DNA of 24,288 bases, taken from contig JALNXV010000011.1 of assembly GCA_023230175.1 (NCBI GenBank), positions 1 through 24,288 of the forward strand. Reading direction: 5' to 3'. A program made the position numbers and the translations under genes. Shown in pieces: positions 1-6,122 of this stretch (positions within the stretch are counted from its first letter, which is position 1; each line of letters begins with the position of its first letter). A model generated the notes under the pieces. It did not search any database. It worked only from the letters and a program-made list of their open reading frames with translations, and was not told the origin of the DNA. The DNA is from Candidatus Cloacimonadota bacterium (GTDB taxonomy: Bacteria; Cloacimonadota; Cloacimonadia; Cloacimonadales; WRIO01).

Positions 1-1652
1 GTGATGCAGCCAGAGCCGAAATCATTGAGCCCGATTCGAGGCTTGACATAGGCGAGCCTGCGCCCAGAGGGCAGGGTGATGAAGAGCATTCCCTTCATGC
101 AGGAGAAGACGATCCCATGAGCGCTGCCTGTGGTCTTGTCCTTGACAGCCTTCATGGCAGCCTTGTCGACATCCCACCAAAGCTGGACTATATGGGGATT
201 GGAGAGCCTCCATGCATCGACAAGCGACTTCAGCTCATCTTCCTTAAGCCCCATGTCCAGGGCTCCCATGGCTGTGAGAGCTCCGACAGATCCTCCATAG
301 CCCAAGGCGAGCTCGGCTATCTTGCCTTTCTGCCTCAGATGCCCGTTGATCCCATGCTTGACGACAGGAACCTTGAACATGGCTGAAGCGGAAGCGCAGT
401 AGATGTCGCCGTTGGCTTCAAAGACATCGAGCCTCCATCTCTCCCCAGCCAGGTACGAAAGCACCCTTGCCTCGATTGCAGAGAAGTCAGAGACTATGAA
501 CTTGCAGCCGGGCCTTGGGATGAAGGCTGTTCGGATGAGCTGTGAGAGCGTGTCAGGCACATCGAGGTAGAGCGCCTTCAGCATCTCATGGTCACCAGCC
601 CTCACGAGATCTCTCGCTTGCCTAAGGTCAGGAAGGTGGTTCTGCGGCAGGTTCTGCATCTGTATCTTGCGTCCTGACCATCGTCCAGTGCGGTTGGCTC
701 CATAGAACTGGAACATCCCGCGGGCCCTGCCGTCTGCGCATGCCGCGAAGCTCATGGAAATGTATTTCCTTACCGATGACCTGGCCAGCTGCTGCCTTAG
801 CCTCAATGCCTCATGAAGGTCATCCGGAGCCTCTTTCATCAGCGCTGCAACAGCCTTCTTCCCAAGCGTCTCAACCTGGATGCCATGACTGGACAGCCAG
901 GTCTTCATCTGCGATGCGGAGTTCGGATTCTCAAGGCCTGTCCTGTCTCTCATGGCGAGCATGAGCTCAGCCCTTGAAAGGCTGTCCACCTTGATGGCTC
1001 TCTCCACAAGATCCATGTCCAGCAGGACGCCACGGTCATTGATGTCTTGGTCTATTGTGTACTCTTCCCATACGAAGTCTGGAACCGGGTGCTTGGAGAG
1101 CCTTTGCATGATCTCCAGCTCAGCCTCCACATCGCGCCTGTTATAGGCGACAAAGCGTTCCCATTTGTCTGGATCATCGGAGAATCGATTCCAGGTCCTG
1201 CAGCCATTGGCCGCTGTGGGGCTGCATGGAATGGTGAAATGCCTGACAAGGTCCTTTCCTTCAGACAGCTTTTTCTTGTCCAGTCCCAGGACCTGGCCGA
1301 CCCCATCCAAGGATAATGGAAGGCCGAGATATGCAGACCATATCATGACGCACCTCCAGGAAGAGGGGGCCAGGTATTCGCCCTTCGGCAGGCCGAGGTG
1401 CCTTGACAGGCATATGCGCTCGAAGCTTGCATTGAAGGCCCACTTGAGGACACTCTCATCAGCCAGCGCCTTAAGGATCTCTTCGGGAATCCTCTGGCCT
1501 CTTTCCAGGTCAATTGCCTCTGCAGGGGAGCCGTCTATGGAATATCCAAAAAGAAGGACCCTGAAGTCCTCTGATTCTGCATACCTGTAGACTCCGCTCC
1601 TTGCCAGCGGTTCAGAAGAGGCTGTCTCTATGTCAATAATCAGTTCTCTCAT
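1..1652 (-). CDS. Phage-type family A DNA polymerase (3' end outside window)
   Basis: This is a DNA polymerase I-like enzyme that would replicate the element. The frame is open from the ATG at 1652 to the left edge, giving 550 residues. The N-terminus carries a DnaQ-like 3'-5' exonuclease start, LIIDIETAS, with the metal ligands Asp7 and Glu9. Polymerase motif A is SDFSAIEARVLSYLAGE, with the catalytic aspartate at about residue 389. Motif B follows at about 437-455 (RQKGKIAELALGYGG). Motif C, with its second catalytic aspartate, would lie beyond the edge; phage polymerases of this type run to roughly 640-650 residues, so about 100 are missing. There is no 5'-3' exonuclease domain, as expected for the phage form. 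It is the last visible gene of the minus-strand replication operon, 66 bp after the ssDNA-binding gene, and has only a weak AAGG ahead of its ATG. Confidence 0.93.
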   Translation of the reverse strand, partial: MRELIIDIETASSEPLARSGVYRYAESEDFRVLLFGYSIDGSPAEAIDLERGQRIPEEILKALADESVLKWAFNASFERICLSRHLGLPKGEYLAPSSWRCVMIWSAYLGLPLSLDGVGQVLGLDKKKLSEGKDLVRHFTIPCSPTAANGCRTWNRFSDDPDKWERFVAYNRRDVEAELEIMQRLSKHPVPDFVWEEYTIDQDINDRGVLLDMDLVERAIKVDSLSRAELMLAMRDRTGLENPNSASQMKTWLSSHGIQVETLGKKAVAALMKEAPDDLHEALRLRQQLARSSVRKYISMSFAACADGRARGMFQFYGANRTGRWSGRKIQMQNLPQNHLPDLRQARDLVRAGDHEMLKALYLDVPDTLSQLIRTAFIPRPGCKFIVSDFSAIEARVLSYLAGERWRLDVFEANGDIYCASASAMFKVPVVKHGINGHLRQKGKIAELALGYGGSVGALTAMGALDMGLKEDELKSLVDAWRLSNPHIVQLWWDVDKAAMKAVKDKTTGSAHGIVFSCMKGMLFITLPSGRRLAYVKPRIGLNDFGSGCI

Positions 1653-1677
1653 GCCTTATAGCCCTGAAAGACAACCC

Positions 1678-1701
1678 CCTCTTCAGCCTGGGCTGGAGAG
1701 G
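1678..1701 (-). other. Intergenic hairpin between ssDNA-binding and polymerase genes
   Basis: A 10-bp stem (1678-1687 with 1692-1701, one G-U or A-C type mismatch depending on strand) closes a 4-nt loop. It sits in the only real gap of the replication operon. On the transcribed minus strand it is followed by a G-rich stretch and then GTTGTCTTTC rather than a clean U-run, so it does not look like a full intrinsic terminator. It may lower read-through into the polymerase gene or mark an RNA-processing site; that is inference. Confidence 0.4.
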
Positions 1702-1718
1702 AGGATGCCTTGTGTTCT

Positions 1719-2282
1719 CTAGTCGAGGAAATCATCCTCTTCCTCTGCTGTGAAATCAGACTCAGCTGAAGCTTTGCTTCCAAGGGGCTCTCCGTCACGA
1801 AGCTTCTGAAGGTTGTTCAGGCCGCATGCGACTCCGCGGTTGCCGTTGCTGTTATAGGCATAGAAGCTTATGGAGGCCCTGCCATAGACGCCGCTGTACA
1901 CCTCGGAGCGCTCGATGATTGGATTGCAGTCCTTGTCCACAATTCCGGGAGCGTTGGCTGAATTTGCGTTGATGAACCATGCATTGGCATATGCAGGGTC
2001 GTCAGGACGTTCTGCATCGCCATCCCTGAGCGGGGTCTTGATGGTGGAAAGGGCAGGTATGCTCTTGCTGCTGCCCTTGAGCTTTCCGGAGCCCTCCTTG
2101 TAGGCGGCCTTGATAGCTGCCTTGATCCTCTCCACTGTCTTCACATCGTCCTTGGGTATGATTAGGCTGACAGAGAACCTGGGCTCGCCGTTGTTGATGG
2201 ACTTGGCTTCCCAGACGTTTGCATAAGACCAGCGGGTATCCTTGCCTGTGATCACCTTCATAGGATTTTCAATTCTTGACAT
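1719..2282 (-). CDS. DUF2815 phage ssDNA-binding protein (T7 gp2.5-like)
   Basis: This 187-aa protein matches the DUF2815 family, phage single-stranded DNA-binding proteins related to T7 gp2.5. The N-terminus (NPMKVITGKDTRWSYANVWE) and the core segment FSVSLIIPKDDVKTVERIKA are typical. The C-terminus is a strongly acidic tail ending EEEDDFLD. Acidic, aromatic tails of this kind in gp2.5 and bacterial SSB dock replication and repair partners, so it probably recruits the polymerase encoded next. A GGAGG Shine-Dalgarno stands just ahead of the ATG at 2282, and the gene begins 2 nt after the stop of the DUF2800 gene, so the two are likely translated together. Confidence in the family is high; its partners are inferred. 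Confidence 0.9.
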   Translation of the reverse strand: MSRIENPMKVITGKDTRWSYANVWEAKSINNGEPRFSVSLIIPKDDVKTVERIKAAIKAAYKEGSGKLKGSSKSIPALSTIKTPLRDGDAERPDDPAYANAWFINANSANAPGIVDKDCNPIIERSEVYSGVYGRASISFYAYNSNGNRGVACGLNNLQKLRDGEPLGSKASAESDFTAEEEDDFLD

Positions 2283-2284
2283 TC

Positions 2285-3409
2285 CTATTCCTCCGTGTCA
2301 TTGAAATCGTTGATTGTCATTTCCGGGCGCTTGTCAGCTTCCGGAACCAGTGTCGGCTTGCCCTGCGGCTTGACCACAAGGGCGCCCAGCATCTCGTTGA
2401 ACCTGGCCTTTCCAAGAAGAGCGGTCATGGCGGTTATGCCCTTGACGCTTCTCTCATAGGGGTCGAAGCCAGCGAGGCTGACAGCCTCAGCTGCCTTGGC
2501 CTCATCCGAGTACCTGCGTATTGACCGGCCCTCGACCAGCTTGAAGCCGTCTATCCGCTTGCCTTTCAAGGCTTCGGAAAGCGCAAACTGCCTGACATCG
2601 TCAGCCCAGGAGACAAGCTCGTCGATCTTGGCGAGGATGATGGCTATCTCCTCATCGGTGAGAATAGGCGGCTCCCTGAACTCATAAGATGCCAGCGCCA
2701 TGCTCTCCTCGGCCCTCTTCCTGCAGCTGGCCTTGACCTTGCAGAAGCGGCACCAGGGCCCGGCTTTCAGCTCTCCTTCTCCATTGATGGCCATCTTCGC
2801 AGCAGGGGCGAGCGTCAGGTTCGCCCATGAGTAGAGCTCTGAGTTCGTCATGCTCCAGGAGCTGATGTTCCCCAGCCTGGGCTGGAAGATCGTCATCGTG
2901 ATCTCGTCGATCTCATAAAGGGATCCGAGCATCTCGCAGGCTCCCAGGGCATACAGCATCATCTGGCTGTTCTCCTGAGCTTCCACAAGCACTCCCTTGC
3001 CATACTTGAAATCGATGATATGAAGCCTGCCGTCTGTGATGATTAGGGCATCTCCTGTGCCGAAGCCCTCAGGCACATAGGAGGAGAAGTCAAGCCTCTG
3101 CTCTATGAGCACAAGAGGATTCCTGCCGGCTTTCCTCTCTTCCTCCAGCGCTTCAATGATGAAGGCAACATACTCATCCGAGCATTCGTCCATCTCTGAT
3201 GAGAAGAAGTCGAGGTCTTCTGTCGGATCTGCGGCCTGCTGACCCAGGGCTCTCCTGAGCTTGAACTCGCAAAGGGAATGAGCGCAGGTCCCTTCCTTGG
3301 CATAATCCGAGGTCTCGTCCGGTACAGCCTCGCAAAGAAGGGCAGAGGGCGGGCAGTTCATCCAGCGATGCGATGCTGATGCCGACAGCCTTGCATGTTC
3401 ACTCGGCAT
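2285..3409 (-). CDS. DUF2800 family PD-(D/E)XK nuclease (Cas4/RecB-like)
   Basis: A 374-aa phage protein of the DUF2800 family, predicted to be a DNA exonuclease working with the neighbouring ssDNA-binding protein and polymerase in replication or recombination. Visible nuclease-core motifs are GTGDALI (catalytic Asp), IDFKYGKG (the D-x-K pair) and a downstream QMMLYALGA helix, in the order found in RecB/Cas4 nucleases. A Cys in PSALLCEAVPD near the N-terminus and three in WCRFCKVKASC (C-x2-C-x5-C, about residue 225) match the split four-cysteine pattern that binds a 4Fe-4S cluster in Cas4 and AddB. The start at 3409 overlaps the end of the upstream 166-aa gene by 11 bp, indicating translational coupling. 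The nuclease activity is inferred from motifs. Confidence 0.88.
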   Translation of the reverse strand: MPSEHARLSASASHRWMNCPPSALLCEAVPDETSDYAKEGTCAHSLCEFKLRRALGQQAADPTEDLDFFSSEMDECSDEYVAFIIEALEEERKAGRNPLVLIEQRLDFSSYVPEGFGTGDALIITDGRLHIIDFKYGKGVLVEAQENSQMMLYALGACEMLGSLYEIDEITMTIFQPRLGNISSWSMTNSELYSWANLTLAPAAKMAINGEGELKAGPWCRFCKVKASCRKRAEESMALASYEFREPPILTDEEIAIILAKIDELVSWADDVRQFALSEALKGKRIDGFKLVEGRSIRRYSDEAKAAEAVSLAGFDPYERSVKGITAMTALLGKARFNEMLGALVVKPQGKPTLVPEADKRPEMTINDFNDTEE

Positions 3410-3899
3410 GGCTCAGCTCCTTGAGATCCCTGAGGAAGGACCCGTAATAGTCTGGGCACAGGTCAGAGAGGCTTTTGGCATAGTGGTGATCAAGGAGTCC
3501 GGGAAGCTGGTCTTCGTGCCTGTCGGCTTTCAAGGCTTCAAGGGCCCTTAAGATCTCGTCGAAGAGCTCGATCCCCTCTCCCTGCTTCTTGATAAGCGGG
3601 TAGAGCTCCTCATTGATCTCAGAAAGCTTTTCGGCTCCATGCAGGTTCAGGATCGCCCTTACCTGGGTCCTGAAGCCCGAGCTGGCCTTCTTTGCAAGAA
3701 CAGCCCTGACATCCTCAAGGGTGACTTTCGGCTCAGAGGGCTTCATGGAAGGCCACTCTGAATAGTCCTTATTCTGGACTGGTGCAGAGGCCTGCTCACT
3801 GCCGCCGCCTTCAGGGTGTTCATTGATGAGCTCGTCCAAAAGCTCGGAAAGAGATGAGAGCCCTTTCCTGATGCCTTGCAGGCATTCCTTCCTATCCAT
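3399..3899 (-). CDS. Conserved phage protein with 'Rrp5-like' region, function unknown
   Basis: A 166-aa protein with three visible parts. Residues 1-25 are helical. Residues about 26-55 are a low-complexity linker rich in Gly, Ser, Pro and Gln. Residues about 56-110 (starting KVTLEDVRAVLAKKASSGFR and including LNLHGAEKLSEI) match a short segment found in many Clostridial phage proteins that databases often label 'rRNA biogenesis protein rrp5', a name carried over without functional support. This copy continues for about 55 more residues in a charged helical tail (EILRALEALKADRHEDQLPG). It overlaps the upstream gene by 8 bp and the DUF2800 gene by 11 bp, so it belongs to the replication operon. 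A role in recombination or replication is plausible from position only. Confidence 0.75.
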   Translation of the reverse strand: MDRKECLQGIRKGLSSLSELLDELINEHPEGGGSEQASAPVQNKDYSEWPSMKPSEPKVTLEDVRAVLAKKASSGFRTQVRAILNLHGAEKLSEINEELYPLIKKQGEGIELFDEILRALEALKADRHEDQLPGLLDHHYAKSLSDLCPDYYGSFLRDLKELSHAE

Positions 3900-4104
3900 T
3901 GATCGCCTCCTTGCTTTCCTTGATCTCGCTGATCTCCACTGACTTGACGTTCGCTCCTGGCGTCAGCACCAGGACATCGCAGAAGTCTCCGAAGAGCAGC
4001 TTAATCAGCCTTCTGGGAAGGCTCATGCGGGTGCTGGACAGCACCTTCTGCCTTTCTCCTCTTGAGTTCTGGATATTCACGTTGACCTTATGCTTCAGGT
4101 TCAT
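3892..4104 (-). CDS. Small conserved phage protein, function unknown
   Basis: A 70-aa protein, first gene of the minus-strand replication operon. It has a strong GGAGG Shine-Dalgarno 7 nt before the ATG at 4104. The body LPRRLIKLLFGDFCDVLVLT followed by PGANVKSVEISEIKE resembles small proteins found at the same place, ahead of Rrp5-like and DUF2800 genes, in Clostridial prophages; I recognise the pattern but know no assigned function. The predicted fold is short beta strands around one helix. Its stop overlaps the next start by 8 bp. Being first in the operon and small, it could be regulatory or an accessory protein, but nothing in the sequence decides this. Confidence 0.72.
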   Translation of the reverse strand: MNLKHKVNVNIQNSRGERQKVLSSTRMSLPRRLIKLLFGDFCDVLVLTPGANVKSVEISEIKESKEAING

Positions 4105-4371
4105 ATCAAACCTCCATTGAACGGGTTTCCCCGGAGGCTTGGGTCTTGCTCATCGCCTCTGCTTACTAGCCCGAAAAAACAACCCACTCAAATGAGCGAA
4201 AAAAATCATGGCAGCTAAACGATGGCATATAGCCAATGTTAATCTTGGCCTGATGCACATATGGCTTCATGATCGGACATCGAAAATGCTGAAAAAGATT
4301 TTATGGGAAAATGGGGGTTGTTTTCCTCGGCTGCATATCAGGGAGCAGAAGCTTCCAGACGGAGGTGCACA
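4105..4371. promoter_or_regulatory. Divergent control region between replication and recombinase modules
   Basis: This 267-bp gap has no credible gene and must hold promoters for both modules. It contains A-rich tracts (CCCGAAAAAACAACCC and GCGAAAAAAATC near 4171-4206) and a cluster of ATGGC/TTGGC half-sites at about 4209, 4223, 4246 and 4262. Two inverted repeats lie within it: TGGC-ATATA-GCCA (4223-4235) and GCCAA-N8-TTGGC (4232-4249). These are reasonable operator candidates for a phage-type repressor or for the HTH protein encoded at 4372. No -35/-10 pair stands out enough to assign. The Shine-Dalgarno elements at both edges (GGAGG at 4361-4365 for the plus gene) are clear. Confidence 0.55.
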
Positions 4372-4644
4372 ATGACAGATGTCCAGAAGGAGAGGATAAG
4401 AGGCTGCAGGTCCCAGGGACTTGGCTACCAGGAGATCGCCAATAGGCTGGGCCTGAACTTTGGTGCCGTTAGAATGCACTGCAGAAGGTCTGAGAATGGG
4501 ACATTGAAGCCGCATGTCCTGAATGACAGCCTTTGCAGGAACTGCGGCAAGCCAGTCAATCAGGGCAAGGGGAAGAGAAAGCTGTTCTGCTGTGATTCAT
4601 GCAGGTATGCTTGGCACAACAATCAAAGGGCTGCGAATAAATGA
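4372..4644 (+). CDS. Small HTH plus zinc-ribbon DNA-binding protein
   Basis: A 90-aa protein with an N-terminal helix-turn-helix of the sigma-70 region 4 type (GLGYQEIANRLGLNFGAVRM, about residues 16-35) and a C-terminal zinc-ribbon: CRNCGKP followed by LFCCDSCRYAWH, giving two C-x2-C-like knuckles. Small regulators of this build are common directly before serine recombinase genes in Clostridial elements, often annotated as sigma factor-like or HTH proteins. It probably controls the recombinases or the divergent replication operon. I place the start at the ATG at 4372, with GGAGG 6 nt upstream. A longer in-frame reading from 4303 has no ribosome-binding site and adds residues that do not fit the family. 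Its stop overlaps the next start (ATGA). Confidence 0.82.
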   Translation: MTDVQKERIRGCRSQGLGYQEIANRLGLNFGAVRMHCRRSENGTLKPHVLNDSLCRNCGKPVNQGKGKRKLFCCDSCRYAWHNNQRAANK

Positions 4645-4808
4645 GCCATGAGCAGCTTGAACGGCAGAAAGGCTATTCATTGTCAGTCTTGATTCTCTGG
4701 AGGCTGCATGATGCGGGGCTCCTGTCCAAGGAGGAGCTCATGGAAGCGGACGCCCTGTTGAGAGAGAAGTATCAGCCTTGCATAACCCTTTGCACCAGCT
4801 TGATATAA
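4641..4808 (+). CDS. 55-aa SHOCT-like protein
   Basis: A 55-aa ORF whose ATG overlaps the stop of the HTH/zinc-ribbon gene as ATGA, strong evidence for translation by coupling. The protein begins MSHEQLERQKGYSLSVLILW and contains GLLSKEELMEADALLREKY, a short two-helix pattern like SHOCT domains (G-x-I/L-T/S-x-E-E-F/L...L). Proteins of this size and layout, beginning with a similar R/E-rich helix, are common just ahead of serine recombinase genes in Clostridial mobile elements. The function is unknown; a link to recombinase expression or assembly is suggested only by its constant position. It lies 48 bp before the first recombinase. Confidence 0.75.
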   Translation: MSHEQLERQKGYSLSVLILWRLHDAGLLSKEELMEADALLREKYQPCITLCTSLI

Positions 4809-4856
4809 TAGGCTTTTAGAGCGTTAATGCAACTGCTTGTTGCAAGGAGATGAAGC

Positions 4857-6119
4857 ATGCCGACAGTCAAGACAATGGAAGCCAGGAAATCCCCTTTCAT
4901 TCAAAGGAAAAGGGTTGCAGCCTATGCGCGTGTCTCGGTTGAACGTGAGCTAACGCAGCATTCCCTGGAAGCTCAGATAAGCCAGTGCTCTAGGCAGATC
5001 GCCTCACGAAGGGATTGGGAATACGCTGGTGTCTTCTCGGATTATGGAGTCACAGGAACCAAGATCGACCGCCCTGGCTTCAAGGCGCTTCTTGAGGCCT
5101 GTGAGCTTGGAAAGATTGACATCATCCTGACCAAGTCCATCAGCCGGTTCGCACGCAATACAGTGGATCTTCTCAAGGTCACCAGGCACTTGAAGGAGCT
5201 TGGCATTTCGGTTCGTTTCGAGCGTGAGAACATCGACACCCTGACAAGCCAGGGCGAGGTTCTGCTGACCTTGCTGGCTTCCTTTGCAGAGGAAGAGGCG
5301 CGCAGCGTCAGCGAAAACACCAAGTGGGCCTTGAGAAAGGGCTTTGAGAAGGGGAATGGTGTGCCGCATAGGCTATATGGCTACCGCTGGAATGGAAAGG
5401 ATTTTATCTTGCTTGAAGATGAGGCAGAGATGGTGAGGCTTGTCTTCACCTGGTACATTGATGGGCTTTCCCCTAATGACATTGTCGATAGGCTTGATGC
5501 CCAGGGCTATGAGAGCCTATCTGGTGAGCCTTTCAATTACAGCACAGTATGGGGCATGCTGCGCCAGGAGAAATACACCGGGATGGCAATCCTCCAGAAG
5601 ACCTTCTACCCCGATTGCCTGACAAAGAGAAGGCGCGTCAACAATGGAGAGCTTCCAAGATTTAGGGTAGAGAATGCCTACCCGCAGATCATCAGTCAGG
5701 AAGAATTCGATGCTGCCCAGGCTGAGATTGCACGGCGCAGCACCATGGGCTTCATGCTTACAAGAGGGATCACCATTACCTGTTTCTGCAGGAAGGTGAA
5801 GTGCTCCATCTGCGGAGCATCATACAGAAGGCAGTACAGATGCCATGTCTCCAAGGATGGGACGCCTCAGAAGAGGTACTACTACTGGGCTTGCTCGACA
5901 AGACTGTCCAAGGGCGGCATCAAGGCATGCGCCTCTGAGAGGATTCCAGAGACCGCGCTTTATGACCTGACGGCAAGAGCCCTTGGAAAAGAGAGCTTCA
6001 CAGAATCGGATTTCAATTCACAGATAGATCACATCACGGTCCAGAAGGGAAGGATTCTCATCTTCCATAAGATAAATGGCGAGAATGCTGCCATGGGCTG
6101 GGGTGGGTATGAGGAGTAG
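4857..6119 (+). CDS. Serine recombinase 1 (resolvase/invertase fold, short form)
   Basis: A 420-aa site-specific recombinase. The N-terminal resolvase domain carries the catalytic serine at Ser27 in VAAYARVSVE, the YGVTGT segment, and the arginine cluster KSISRFARNT, followed by the long E helix (AEEEARSVSENTKWALRKGF). The recombinase domain is at about 175-280 (YGYRWNGK, then NYSTVWGMLRQEKYTGMAIL). A zinc ribbon follows at about 313-365 (CSICGAS, then YYWACSTR and a later Cys). It ends soon after, without the long coiled coil of the second recombinase, so it is about 100 residues shorter. AAGGAGATG just before the ATG serves as the Shine-Dalgarno. Only 3 nt separate it from the next recombinase. 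It probably acts in integration or excision of this element. Confidence 0.93.
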   Translation: MPTVKTMEARKSPFIQRKRVAAYARVSVERELTQHSLEAQISQCSRQIASRRDWEYAGVFSDYGVTGTKIDRPGFKALLEACELGKIDIILTKSISRFARNTVDLLKVTRHLKELGISVRFERENIDTLTSQGEVLLTLLASFAEEEARSVSENTKWALRKGFEKGNGVPHRLYGYRWNGKDFILLEDEAEMVRLVFTWYIDGLSPNDIVDRLDAQGYESLSGEPFNYSTVWGMLRQEKYTGMAILQKTFYPDCLTKRRRVNNGELPRFRVENAYPQIISQEEFDAAQAEIARRSTMGFMLTRGITITCFCRKVKCSICGASYRRQYRCHVSKDGTPQKRYYYWACSTRLSKGGIKACASERIPETALYDLTARALGKESFTESDFNSQIDHITVQKGRILIFHKINGENAAMGWGGYEE

Positions 6120-6122
6120 GCA

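Noticed and set aside
1047..1590. Plus-strand ORFs opposite the DNA polymerase gene
   Set aside because: They lie wholly within the polymerase gene on the other strand, have no Shine-Dalgarno and no recognisable protein pattern.
4303..4371. Longer start for the HTH/zinc-ribbon gene
   Set aside because: The extra 23 residues do not fit the family and have no RBS, whereas GGAGG is correctly placed for the ATG at 4372.
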